Shown here: piece after piece, positions 17,424 to 24,852 of the stretch
Layout of the letters: every line of letters begins with the position of its first letter
Numbering within the stretch: position 1 is the stretch's first letter
From: Chitinophagales bacterium
Lineage (GTDB): Bacteria > Bacteroidota > Bacteroidia > Chitinophagales > Chitinophagaceae
Assembly (NCBI GenBank): GCA_020636575.1
Contig: JACJXP010000001.1
Coordinates: 248,001 to 312,000 of the forward strand
Length of the DNA: 64,000 nucleotides
Reading direction: 5' to 3'
Program-made: the position numbers and the translations under genes
The notes under the pieces: generated by a model
What the model was told of the DNA's origin: nothing
Databases searched by the model: none
The model's input: only the letters and a program-made list of their open reading frames with translations

Positions 17424-17999
17424 ATGAAGAAAATAATAAAATCATTACTGCCAATGTTTGCTTTCTCTTTCTTCGTTGCCTGTAACAATGAGAATAAAGG
17501 GTCAAACACCTCGGGAGATGATAACACAACTACTACTACATCCGGCGGACAAGAAACAGTGCAGGATGAAGAATCCCAAAAGGATATCGTAAAAATTGCT
17601 GTAGGCTCAAAAGATCATTCAACGCTGGTTGCTGCACTTAAGCAGGCCGATTATGTTACAGCATTATCCAATGCCGGGCCATTTACTGTTTTTGCCCCAA
17701 CAAACGCTGCATTTGATAAACTGCCAGCAGGCACTGTGGATGGATTAATGAAAGCGGATAAAAAAAATGACCTGCAAAATATTCTTGAATACCATGTGTC
17801 AATTGGCGTTTTTAAGGAAAATATGATGCAGGATGGCCAGTTGATTGACCAGGCCAATAACCAGAAAATAACAATCAGCAAAAGTACTGATGGAAAAATA
17901 ACAGTGAATGGCAAAGCCAATATCCTAGCTGCAATCCCTGCTAGTAACGGACTGGTCTATGTAATAGACGAAGTATTGCTGCCCCCTGCAAAAAACTAA
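17424..17999 (+). CDS. Fasciclin-domain lipoprotein in the nos cluster
   Basis: A 191-residue lipoprotein with lipid-bearing Cys 20 (FFVAC), a low-complexity Thr/Ser/Gly linker (residues 25-50), and a single fasciclin (FAS1) domain over about residues 55-188. The domain shows the family's two blocks: LVAALKQADYVTALSNAGPFTVFAPTNAAF in parts, and ILEYHVSIGVF followed by NGLVYVIDEVLLP. FAS1 domains mediate adhesion or binding and have no known catalytic role. Placement between nosZ and nosL suggests a periplasmic accessory or structural partner of N2O reduction, but this is inference only. Hairpins on both sides (17361-17390 and 18028-18051) could give it a separately processed transcript. Confidence 0.88.
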   Translation: MKKIIKSLLPMFAFSFFVACNNENKGSNTSGDDNTTTTTSGGQETVQDEESQKDIVKIAVGSKDHSTLVAALKQADYVTALSNAGPFTVFAPTNAAFDKLPAGTVDGLMKADKKNDLQNILEYHVSIGVFKENMMQDGQLIDQANNQKITISKSTDGKITVNGKANILAAIPASNGLVYVIDEVLLPPAKN

Positions 18000-18027
18000 G
18001 CCCAGAAGGCTTCTTCATTTTCAATCG

Positions 18028-18051
18028 CCTCCGGGTATAAAAGCCCGGAGG
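18028..18051 (+). terminator. Intercistronic hairpin before the nos membrane gene
   Basis: Stem CCTCCGGG / CCCGGAGG with an 8-base loop; the tail TTAATAAAA is a weak terminator. It may cause partial termination or transcript processing within the operon. Confidence 0.45.
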
Positions 18052-18067
18052 TTAATAAAACCAGCAA

Positions 18068-18658
18068 ATGAATAAACACCTTAGCATAATATCAAGAATT
18101 TTGGTTGCGTTTGCCAGTGGTGCGCTGATAGCCGTATTTCTTCTCCCCGCATGGCGCATTGATCTTTTTGCCCCGCAATATCCTGAAGGCCTTTCGATGT
18201 ATATCTGGATCAATAAATTGAGCGGAGATGTAGAAATCATTAATGGATTAAATCATTACATAGGCATGAAACACATTTCAGCCGAAATGTTTCCCGAATT
18301 TAAATACCTGACCTATGTAGTCATTTTTTTTATGGCCCTGGGAATGACAGCCGCTATTACAGGGAAAAGAAAAATATTGCTAATCTATATCATTGCTACT
18401 ATCATCGGAGGCTTATTGGTTTTGTACGATCTGTACAGATGGGGTTATGATTATGGCCATAACCTGGACCCGAAAGCTGCCATTCAAGTTCCCGGATTAT
18501 CGTACCAGCCACCAGTGCTGGGCCATAAACGCTTACTAAATTTTGATGCCTACTCTTTTCCTGATGCTGCAGGCTGGATCGTTATTGGTGCAGGCACTTT
18601 GTGCATATTAGTTTGGCTCACTGAATGGTATATCAACAGAAAAAAAAGAAAAACATGA
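18068..18658 (+). CDS. Four-helix membrane protein of the nos cluster, function unknown
   Basis: A 196-residue integral membrane protein. Hydrophobic spans lie near residues 9-28, 81-98, 103-121 and 168-186. Between spans 1 and 2 is a periplasmic-looking loop with INGLNHYIGMKHI, and before span 4 a loop with LGHKRLLNFDAYSFPDAAGW; both contain conserved-looking histidines that might bind copper or haem. Its stop overlaps the nosL start by four bases (ATGA), so it is co-translated with nosL. Clade II nos clusters usually carry a membrane protein of unknown role (NosB) near nosZ. Whether this is its counterpart I cannot tell without alignment. Confidence 0.75.
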   Translation: MNKHLSIISRILVAFASGALIAVFLLPAWRIDLFAPQYPEGLSMYIWINKLSGDVEIINGLNHYIGMKHISAEMFPEFKYLTYVVIFFMALGMTAAITGKRKILLIYIIATIIGGLLVLYDLYRWGYDYGHNLDPKAAIQVPGLSYQPPVLGHKRLLNFDAYSFPDAAGWIVIGAGTLCILVWLTEWYINRKKRKT

Positions 18659-19095
18659 AACAGCTGTTACCCGTATTAATTCTCTCTTTCTCACTTTCTA
18701 TGTTCACATCATGCTCTTCACAACCACAACCTTTTGTTGCCGGTCAGGACGATTGTCATGTTTGCAAAATGGGACTGGCCGATTTTAAATTCGGAGGAGA
18801 GATCATTACAAAAAAAGGGAAAGTGTACAAATTTGATGATATGCGTTGTATGATCAGTTATATCAAATCAAATACACTTGAAGAAAAAGATATTTCAAGA
18901 ATCCTGACAATGAATTTCAATAAACCTAATGAATTTATTGATGTAGAAAAGGCATGGTTTGCCGTCAACCCTGAGTTAAGGAGCCCAATGGGGAGTAATG
19001 CCGCCGGCTTCGATACAAAAGAGGAAGCTGATAAGTCGAAGGGGGCATCAGGTCAGATATTGCGTTGGACAGATATGTTAGCAAGAAGTAAATAA
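18655..19095 (+). CDS. nosL: Copper chaperone lipoprotein NosL
   Basis: Delivers Cu(I) for assembly of the NosZ copper centres. The ATG at 18655 gives a lipoprotein signal MKQLLPVLILSFSLSMFTSC with Cys 20; an upstream in-frame start at 18625 would destroy it. The 146-residue protein has the NosL copper motif CHVCKM (Cys 34, Cys 37, Met 39) and the FDDMRCMISYI segment conserved in the family. It starts inside the last codons of the upstream membrane gene (ATGA overlap) and ends two bases before nosD, so translation is coupled. Confidence 0.93.
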   Translation: MKQLLPVLILSFSLSMFTSCSSQPQPFVAGQDDCHVCKMGLADFKFGGEIITKKGKVYKFDDMRCMISYIKSNTLEEKDISRILTMNFNKPNEFIDVEKAWFAVNPELRSPMGSNAAGFDTKEEADKSKGASGQILRWTDMLARSK

Positions 19096-19097
19096 TA

Positions 19098-20330
19098 ATG
19101 AAATTTCTCACACTGATAGTATTTCTGGGTTCTCAACTTTTTTCATTTGCCAATACAATTGTCGTAGGCAAAGACAAGCCCATTTCAAGTATTACAAAAG
19201 GAATTGAACTTGCCAAAAATGGTGACACGGTAAAGGTTTATCCCGGGGTTTATCGTGAAGGAAGAATCACTATCAATAAGTCAATTACACTGATTGGAAT
19301 AAACTTCCCGGTTATTGATGGGCAAAAGAAATTTGAAAACATGGTTATAAGTGGTATTAATGTAAAAGTGCAGGGCTTTCATTTCATAGACTCCAAACAC
19401 TCCAGTTCAGAAGATTTTTCGGCAATCAATATTGTGGATGCAACTAAAATTATAATTCAGGATAATAAGATCGATAATGCCCACTTTGGTATCCATCTTG
19501 CCAATAGCACTTATTGTACTATTATGGGAAATGAAATTTCAGGCAAAGCCGTTTCTGAACAAAGTGCAGGTAATGGCATTCATATCTGGAAGTCATCTCA
19601 TGCTTTTATTACCAATAATCATATACAAGGACACCGCGATGGAATTTACTTTGAATTTGTAACCGACTCTGAGATAAGGAATAACAAAAGTGAGAATAAT
19701 ATCCGGTACGGGTTACACTTTATGTTCTCACATAATAATTATTACGCTTATAACACTTTTAGAAAAAATGGGGCTGGTGTAGCTGTGATGTATACACATC
19801 ATGTACGGATGGAACACAATATGTTTGAACAAAACTGGGGAACGGCCTCTTATGCTATCCTTTTAAAAGATATCACTGATAGTTGGATTTTAGACAACCA
19901 GTTTGTTTCCAATACTGTAGGCATCTTCATGGAAGGATGCAACAGGATCGATGTAAAACAAAATTTGTTCAGTAAAAATGGCTGGGCTATGAAGGTGCAG
20001 GCCAATTGTGTTGACAACGTTATCAGCAAGAACAATTTCAAAGGCAACACTTTTGACATTGCCACTAACGGCACAATGGTTTCCAGCAGTTTTGACTATA
20101 ACTATTGGGATAAATATGAAGGATATGACCTTAACAAAGATGGCATCGGTGATGTGGATTATCACCCGGTCAGCATGTATTCAATGATCATTGAACAAAA
20201 CCCTAATGCTTTGATCCTGCTAAGAAGTTTTATGGTCACCCTGCTGGATAAGGCTGAAAAAGCAATTCCTAGTCTCACTCCAGAAAATCTTGTAGACAAA
20301 AAACCAAAAATGAGACCCTTTGCTCTATGA
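19098..20330 (+). CDS. nosD: Periplasmic copper-cluster maturation protein NosD
   Basis: NosD works with the NosF/NosY ABC transporter in building the CuZ centre of NosZ. The 410-residue protein has a Sec signal peptide (MKFLTLIVFLGSQLFSFA) and then a right-handed parallel beta-helix made of about 22-residue rungs with recurring asparagine ladders, e.g. IIIQDNKIDNAHFGIHLANS and GNGIHIWKSSHAFITNNHI. The C-terminal part has DLNKDGIGDVDYHP, a conserved NosD segment. Its stop overlaps the nosF start (ATGA). Confidence 0.93.
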   Translation: MKFLTLIVFLGSQLFSFANTIVVGKDKPISSITKGIELAKNGDTVKVYPGVYREGRITINKSITLIGINFPVIDGQKKFENMVISGINVKVQGFHFIDSKHSSSEDFSAINIVDATKIIIQDNKIDNAHFGIHLANSTYCTIMGNEISGKAVSEQSAGNGIHIWKSSHAFITNNHIQGHRDGIYFEFVTDSEIRNNKSENNIRYGLHFMFSHNNYYAYNTFRKNGAGVAVMYTHHVRMEHNMFEQNWGTASYAILLKDITDSWILDNQFVSNTVGIFMEGCNRIDVKQNLFSKNGWAMKVQANCVDNVISKNNFKGNTFDIATNGTMVSSSFDYNYWDKYEGYDLNKDGIGDVDYHPVSMYSMIIEQNPNALILLRSFMVTLLDKAEKAIPSLTPENLVDKKPKMRPFAL

Positions 20331-21082
20331 TTAGAATAGAAAATATCACGAAACGGTTTAAGAAATTAAAAGCACTGGACAATATTTCTGCTTCTTTTGA
20401 AAAAGGCCAGGTGATCTCCCTTATCGGACCCAATGGTTCAGGCAAAACAACTTTGATAAAATCCATACTCGGGATGGTAAAACCAGACAGCGGGAAAATA
20501 TTTTTTAAGGAAGAATACATAAATGGTGGGTTTATCTACAGAAAAGACATTGGCTATATGCCACAGATTGGCCGCTATCCTGACAATATGAAAATTGGCC
20601 AACTTTTCAATATGCTGAAGAATATCAGGAATGAGCCACCTGAAACGATTGATAATGAACTGATAAAAGAATATGATCTGTGTTCTATGTACGAAAAACC
20701 GATGCGTACACTATCCGGCGGCACCCGGCAAAAAGTAAGTGCCGCCATTGCATTTCTTTTTAACCCGTCTGTTTTGATCTTAGATGAGCCTACTGCAGGG
20801 TTGGATCCGCTTTCCTCTGAGGTACTAAAAGAAAAAATCCTTCAAGAGAAGAATAAAGGGAAACTGATATTAATCACTTCTCACATACTTAGTGATCTTG
20901 ATGAATTGACAACACATGTTATGTACCTGCAGGAAGGCAAAATGCAATTTCTGAAAAACATTGAAACCCTCCGGGAAGATACAGGCGAAATAAAACTAGC
21001 TAAAGCCATTGCCAGAGTCATGAAGGGAGAGGACCCGGCAGGCAATTTTATTTCTGAAGTGCTTACCAAAAAAACAAAATAA
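20327..21082 (+). CDS. nosF: ABC transporter ATPase NosF
   Basis: The cytoplasmic ATPase of the NosDFY complex, 251 residues. Walker A is GPNGSGKTTLIK (near residue 38), the signature LSGGTRQKVSAA (near 129), Walker B VLILDEPTAGLDP (near 149), and the switch histidine lies in ITSHILSDLDEL. No membrane segments. Start and stop codons overlap those of nosD (ATGA) and nosY (TAATG), so the three are translationally coupled. Confidence 0.93.
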   Translation: MIRIENITKRFKKLKALDNISASFEKGQVISLIGPNGSGKTTLIKSILGMVKPDSGKIFFKEEYINGGFIYRKDIGYMPQIGRYPDNMKIGQLFNMLKNIRNEPPETIDNELIKEYDLCSMYEKPMRTLSGGTRQKVSAAIAFLFNPSVLILDEPTAGLDPLSSEVLKEKILQEKNKGKLILITSHILSDLDELTTHVMYLQEGKMQFLKNIETLREDTGEIKLAKAIARVMKGEDPAGNFISEVLTKKTK

Positions 21083-21849
21083 TGATGAAGCTTTCAAAAT
21101 ATGTATTGTATGATATTCTAAGAAGTAAGATCATTATTGCATATACATTATTCCTTTTTATTGTTTCTCTTAGCTTATTTCAAATGGAAGAAGACAGCAG
21201 CAAAGCCATGTTGAGCCTGATGAATATTATCCTGATTGCTCTTCCCCTTGTAAGTCTTGTTTTTACAACAATACATTATTATAATTCTTATGAATTCATT
21301 GAACTGATGCTTTCGCAACCATTGAGCAGAAAAAAAATTTTGCTAAGTGAATATACCGGAATCAGCCTTTCACTTTTGTCAGCCTTCCTTATAGGAGTAG
21401 GTATCCCGGTAGCGTTCTATGCAGCTTCAGAAACCGGTATGGCAATGCTCTTTACCGGCTCAACCCTTACATTGGTTTTTACTTCTATTGCCTTTTTCGC
21501 TTCAGTAAGAGCCAGAGACAAGGCAAAAGGTATCGGTTTTGCTTTACTACTCTGGTTTTACTTTACTTTAATCTATGATGGAATTGTCCTTTTGATCCTG
21601 TTTTCCTTCAGCGATTACCCGCTCGAAAAGTTCACTCTGCTGATATCTGCTTTAAACCCAATAGATCTGGGCAGGATATTCATTATGCTTAAAATGGATG
21701 TAAGCGCTTTGATGGGCTATACCGGGGCTTTATATAAAGATTTTTTTGGAAGCGGAACCGGTCTACTGTTTACCGTTGGGGTAATGATCTTATGGATTAC
21801 ACTTCCCTTATGGCTTGCCGTAAGAAAATTTAGAAAGAAAGATATATAA
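21082..21849 (+). CDS. nosY: ABC-2 type permease NosY
   Basis: The membrane subunit that pairs with NosF; 255 residues with six hydrophobic spans (about residues 17-35, 51-70, 95-115, 125-145, 158-180 and 225-245). The short charged N-terminus MMKLSKYVLYDILRSKIII is typical of ABC-2 permeases of this family. The first ATG overlaps the nosF stop (TAATG); a second ATG one codon later is also possible. It presumably moves a sulfur species or otherwise supports CuZ assembly, as described for NosDFY. Confidence 0.9.
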   Translation: MMKLSKYVLYDILRSKIIIAYTLFLFIVSLSLFQMEEDSSKAMLSLMNIILIALPLVSLVFTTIHYYNSYEFIELMLSQPLSRKKILLSEYTGISLSLLSAFLIGVGIPVAFYAASETGMAMLFTGSTLTLVFTSIAFFASVRARDKAKGIGFALLLWFYFTLIYDGIVLLILFSFSDYPLEKFTLLISALNPIDLGRIFIMLKMDVSALMGYTGALYKDFFGSGTGLLFTVGVMILWITLPLWLAVRKFRKKDI

Positions 21850-21863
21850 CTAAAACTTTTATT

Positions 21864-22604
21864 ATGACAGAATTATTAACACAAAGCCTTGCAACAATTG
21901 TAACAGATAATCACAAAACAGCTTCAGTTTTTGAAAAATACCACCTTGATTTCTGCTGTAAGGGCAAAAGAACTTTAAAAGAAGCCTGTGCTGAAAACAG
22001 GGTGAATCCAGCCGATGTGCTTATGGACCTTGAAAGGACCATGACAAGCAACAATGATGACACAATTGATCCCTCTAAAATGTCCTTAACTAAACTAACC
22101 GGCTATATTGTAGAAACACATCATAGTTATGTACAAAGGGAGCTGCCCCTTATATTTGGTTATCTTCAAAAAGTTACAGCCAAACATGGCGAAAAACACC
22201 CTGAATTGTATAAGCTTTTTGAGTTATTTACGGCTATCAAAGAAGAAATGGAAATACATATGCAAAAAGAAGAAACTATTCTTTTTCCAAGAATTTGTGA
22301 ATTGGAAAAGTTAGCGATGCAACAATCCCGGCCCCGGGTAAGCAAATCGTTTATCAGTGCTCCTGTTTCAATCATGGAAGATGAACATGATCATGCCGGA
22401 AGTTTAATGGAAGAAATAAGAAAAATTAGTGAGAATTATAACCCACCAATAGGCGCATGCACAACCTATAAACTTAGTTTTAAAGCCTTACAAAACTTTG
22501 AAACAGACCTGCATCAACATGTACACCTGGAAAATAATATACTGTTTCCCAAAGCTATTAATATGATTGAAAAGCAATTAGAAGGATCTGTCGAGAAGTA
22601 CTAA
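21864..22604 (+). CDS. ric: Iron-sulfur cluster repair di-iron protein RIC/ScdA (copy 1)
   Basis: Repairs Fe-S clusters damaged by nitric oxide or oxidants; a 246-residue hemerythrin-like protein. The N-terminal ScdA_N domain has the motif NHKTASVFEKYHLDFCCKGK, with the paired cysteines near residue 32. The di-iron domain supplies histidines and glutamates in ETHHSYVQRELP, KHGEKHPEL, IHMQKEETILFP, MEDEHDHAG and LHQHVHLENNILFP. It follows nosY by 14 bases and is the last gene of the nos operon, which fits NO protection during N2O respiration. A second copy (35263-36018) is about the same length but clearly diverged. Confidence 0.92.
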   Translation: MTELLTQSLATIVTDNHKTASVFEKYHLDFCCKGKRTLKEACAENRVNPADVLMDLERTMTSNNDDTIDPSKMSLTKLTGYIVETHHSYVQRELPLIFGYLQKVTAKHGEKHPELYKLFELFTAIKEEMEIHMQKEETILFPRICELEKLAMQQSRPRVSKSFISAPVSIMEDEHDHAGSLMEEIRKISENYNPPIGACTTYKLSFKALQNFETDLHQHVHLENNILFPKAINMIEKQLEGSVEKY

Positions 22605-22678
22605 TACAGTTCACCTATTTTAGTTAACAGACTTTCTTTTTAAGCAGGATTTGTCGACAATTCAGGTTTTGAAATAGT

Positions 22679-22692
22679 CTGACAAAAATCAA
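22679..22692 (+). promoter_or_regulatory. Crp/Fnr-type box upstream of the first Hsp20 gene
   Basis: CTGACAAAAATCAA fits TGAY-N4-ATCA. The ATG of hsp20 is 91 bases downstream. At the expected spacing only a poor -7 element (TGTTTTTT, 22715-22722) is found, so the site is less certain than the others. The 178-bp gap 22605-22783 has no other feature. Confidence 0.45.
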
Positions 22693-22783
22693 GCGCTTCC
22701 ATTACAAACATCATTGTTTTTTACTATGGCAAAACCGATATTGGTGCTGCTAATAATATTGATCACCGTTAAAAATCAGTTGT

Positions 22784-23236
22784 ATGGAAAACAAAGCTGT
22801 AGAAAAAACCAGAACATCCTGGCCCACTTTGTTTGACACCGGCTGGATGGAAAAATTCTTCAATGCCCCTATTGACGAGTTCTTTAACATGGGAAAAGTA
22901 ATGAATGTACCCGCAGTAAATGTAGCAGAAACTGATAAAGAGTTTATGCTTACTGTTGCAGCTCCAGGAATGAACAGAAATGATTTCCGTATTGAAGCCT
23001 ATGATGAGTTACTGACAATTTCTGCCGAAAAAGAGAAAGAAGAAAAAGAGGAAAAGAATGGCCGTTTTAACAGAAGGGAGTATAACTATAACAGTTGGAC
23101 CCGCAGCTTTACTTTGCCAGAGAATTGTAAAGCATCAGGAATTGATGCCGTGTATGAAAATGGTGAGTTGAAGATCGTTATTCCAAAGCAAGAAGTCAAA
23201 GAAGCCAGGAAAGTTAAGAAGATTGCAGTCAAGTAA
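22784..23236 (+). CDS. Small heat shock protein Hsp20 (copy 1)
   Basis: A 150-residue alpha-crystallin-type holdase. After a 35-residue N-terminal arm the alpha-crystallin domain runs from about residue 44 to 138 (VNVAETDKEFMLTVAAPGM, then YNYNSWTRSFTLPENCKASG and YENGELKIVIPKQE). The A/G-x-L motif is replaced by the family variant AAPGM, and the C-terminal tail ends KVKKIAVK without a clear IXI. It follows a Crp/Fnr-type box and precedes a strong terminator. Location among respiratory genes suggests induction with low-oxygen growth, an inference from the box. Confidence 0.93.
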   Translation: MENKAVEKTRTSWPTLFDTGWMEKFFNAPIDEFFNMGKVMNVPAVNVAETDKEFMLTVAAPGMNRNDFRIEAYDELLTISAEKEKEEKEEKNGRFNRREYNYNSWTRSFTLPENCKASGIDAVYENGELKIVIPKQEVKEARKVKKIAVK

Positions 23237-23261
23237 TGCAACCGGATGTCCCGGAAGGGAG

Positions 23262-23295
23262 GCCCCCGTCAGTAGCTGAAAGGCGGGGGCTTTTT
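23262..23295 (+). terminator. Terminator of the first Hsp20 gene
   Basis: GC-rich stem GCCCCCG / CGGGGGC (23262-23268 and 23284-23290) followed by five T residues, 26 bases after the hsp20 stop. Confidence 0.85.
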
Positions 23296-23320
23296 GCTCA
23301 TTATATAAAATCCTATTGTT

Positions 23321-23671
23321 ATGCCACTAACTTCCCGAAATAAAAGCACTGCGCTATTTCCAGTAATGGACATAAACGAAAAAAATGATGAATATATCAT
23401 TTACCTGGCCATGCCGGGCATGCTTAGGGAAGAGATAAAGGTCAATATCAGCGAAAAAAGACTGGTTGTTTCAGCCGAAAAGAAAGAAAACAGTCATTGG
23501 TTTGTAACAAAAAAGAAAATTGATAATTTCTCCTGGAACGAAAGTTTCACATTACCTGCTGATGCAGACACAATAATGACGGTAGCTCTTTTTAAAAACG
23601 GAAACCTGGAAATACATATTCCTAAAGGAGCCACTATTCCGGAAAAAGAACGGGAAGTATTTATATACTAA
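23321..23671 (+). CDS. Small heat shock protein Hsp20, short divergent copy
   Basis: A 116-residue protein consisting of little more than an alpha-crystallin domain (DINEKNDEYIIYLAMPGMLR, then IDNFSWNESFTLPADADTI and FKNGNLEIHIPKGA). It lacks most of the N-terminal arm that drives oligomerisation and is strongly diverged from the copy at 22784. The start ATG (23321) gives MPLTSRNKST before the domain. Its stop overlaps by four bases the stop of the convergent receiver-Crp gene. No separate promoter was recognised; it lies behind a strong terminator and so needs its own. Confidence 0.85.
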   Translation: MPLTSRNKSTALFPVMDINEKNDEYIIYLAMPGMLREEIKVNISEKRLVVSAEKKENSHWFVTKKKIDNFSWNESFTLPADADTIMTVALFKNGNLEIHIPKGATIPEKEREVFIY

Positions 23672-24729
23672 TAAAGAAGATGTTCTAATTTTTCAAGATC
23701 TGTGATGATGATCTTTCCTTCCTTGATCTGTATCAGTTTTTCTGATTTAAAATCGCTAAGTGTACGTATAAGAGATTCGGTTGCCGTTCCCACATAGTGA
23801 GCAATATCATCCCGTGATATTTCTATAGGATTGTTTTCTCCCTCCGTATTAAACTTATGATGGATATCAACCAACGCTTTTGCGATACGTTTTCTAAGTG
23901 AGCTGTAAGCAAGACTCAATAGTCTTTCTTCTTTTTCCTTTACGTTTTGAGTGATGATGCGTATAAATTTAGACGCAATAAGTATATCCCCACCGATCAA
24001 CTGCTGAAAATCTTCTTTCGGGATCTGGATCACCTCTGATTCTTCTAATGCCACAGCTGTATCATCATAGTTCATCTCTTCGATCAGGGCAGGATAGCCA
24101 ATAAAGTCACCATCGCTATACAGGTCTGTTATATATTCCTTACCATCCTCATGGGTTTTATAACCTTTAATTTTTCCTTTTGTAACATAAAACAAATACC
24201 GGGGCCGTTTCCCTTCCGCATAGATGATCTGTTTTTTGCTGTACACCTCAGAATTATAATCCTCCAGTTTGAAATCGATCATCCCATTTTGGCGAAGATC
24301 ATGAGTAAGTTCGCTTAATCCCTTGCTTGAAGAATTATACTGTTTTTGTAAAATATCATATTTACGCAGCCTTGACTCAATTGCATTCATTAACTCCAGT
24401 TCCTCAAAGGGTTTGGTCACATAGTCATCCGCTCCCATTTCCATCCCTTTCCGCATATCGCTTCGTTCTGCTTTAGCGGTCAGGAATATCAATGGAATGC
24501 TCTCTGTCTCAGGATTTTTGCGCAACAGGTGCAGAACGCCATACCCATCCAGTTCTGGCATCATAATATCGCAAATGATCAGGTCCGGTTTTTCAGCCAA
24601 AGCAGCTTCCACTCCCTTTTTCCCATTCTCAGCAGTAATGGTTTTGTAGCCCCCCAAAGAAAGTATCTCAGACGTGTTATCCCTGATATCTTCATTATCG
24701 TCAATGATCAGGATAGTTCTGTTGTTCAT
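23668..24729 (-). CDS. Response regulator: receiver fused to Crp/Fnr-type DNA-binding protein
   Basis: 353 residues from the ATG at 24729 (MNNRTILIIDDNEDIR); an in-frame ATG at 24786 would start inside the regulatory palindrome and is rejected. A complete receiver (DD near residue 11, phospho-Asp in LIICDIMMPELDG, TAK, and YVTKPFEE) occupies residues 1-125. A cyclic-nucleotide-binding-fold domain (QIIYAEGKRPRYLFYVTKGK, then YSDGDFIGYPALIEEM) and a Crp helix-turn-helix (SRDDIAHYVGTATESLIRTL) follow. The recognition helix keeps Glu 318 and Arg 322, equivalent to the Glu and Arg that Crp and Fnr use to read the G in TGA half-sites. Apart from one Cys next to the phospho-Asp it has no cysteines, so no Fnr-type Fe-S cluster: input should come by phosphorylation. 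The PAS kinase at 33661-35223 is a candidate partner. It is probably the activator of the TGAY-N4-ATCA boxes in this window. Confidence 0.9.
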   Translation of the reverse strand: MNNRTILIIDDNEDIRDNTSEILSLGGYKTITAENGKKGVEAALAEKPDLIICDIMMPELDGYGVLHLLRKNPETESIPLIFLTAKAERSDMRKGMEMGADDYVTKPFEELELMNAIESRLRKYDILQKQYNSSSKGLSELTHDLRQNGMIDFKLEDYNSEVYSKKQIIYAEGKRPRYLFYVTKGKIKGYKTHEDGKEYITDLYSDGDFIGYPALIEEMNYDDTAVALEESEVIQIPKEDFQQLIGGDILIASKFIRIITQNVKEKEERLLSLAYSSLRKRIAKALVDIHHKFNTEGENNPIEISRDDIAHYVGTATESLIRTLSDFKSEKLIQIKEGKIIITDLEKLEHLLY

Positions 24730-24772
24730 GTCACCTGCGTTTAAAGTGTGCAATATACCTAAAACCCTATTT

Positions 24773-24786
24773 TTGATAAAAATCAT
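24773..24786. promoter_or_regulatory. Crp/Fnr-type box between the receiver-Crp gene and ccoI
   Basis: TTGATAAAAATCAT fits TGAY-N4-ATCA. For ccoI a near -7 box TATATTTT (24829-24836) would place it about 61.5 bases before transcription start, a class I position. For the regulator gene the start codon is 44 bases away but no good -7 element was found. Autoregulation is possible. Confidence 0.5.
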
Positions 24787-24852
24787 TATATATTCTGAAC
24801 ATCATCATGGCTGCGCCTATTTTACCTTTATATTTTAGCCGCCCAACGAAGT

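Noticed and set aside
22726..22836. A 36-codon frame (MAKPILVLL start) overlapping the first Hsp20 gene
   Set aside because: It overlaps the well-supported hsp20 start in another frame, has no ribosome binding site and ends inside hsp20.
24730..24786. A longer N-terminus for the receiver-Crp protein starting at 24786
   Set aside because: The extra 19 residues are encoded by the regulatory palindrome and promoter DNA, and receivers normally begin a few residues before the acidic pair, as with the ATG at 24729.
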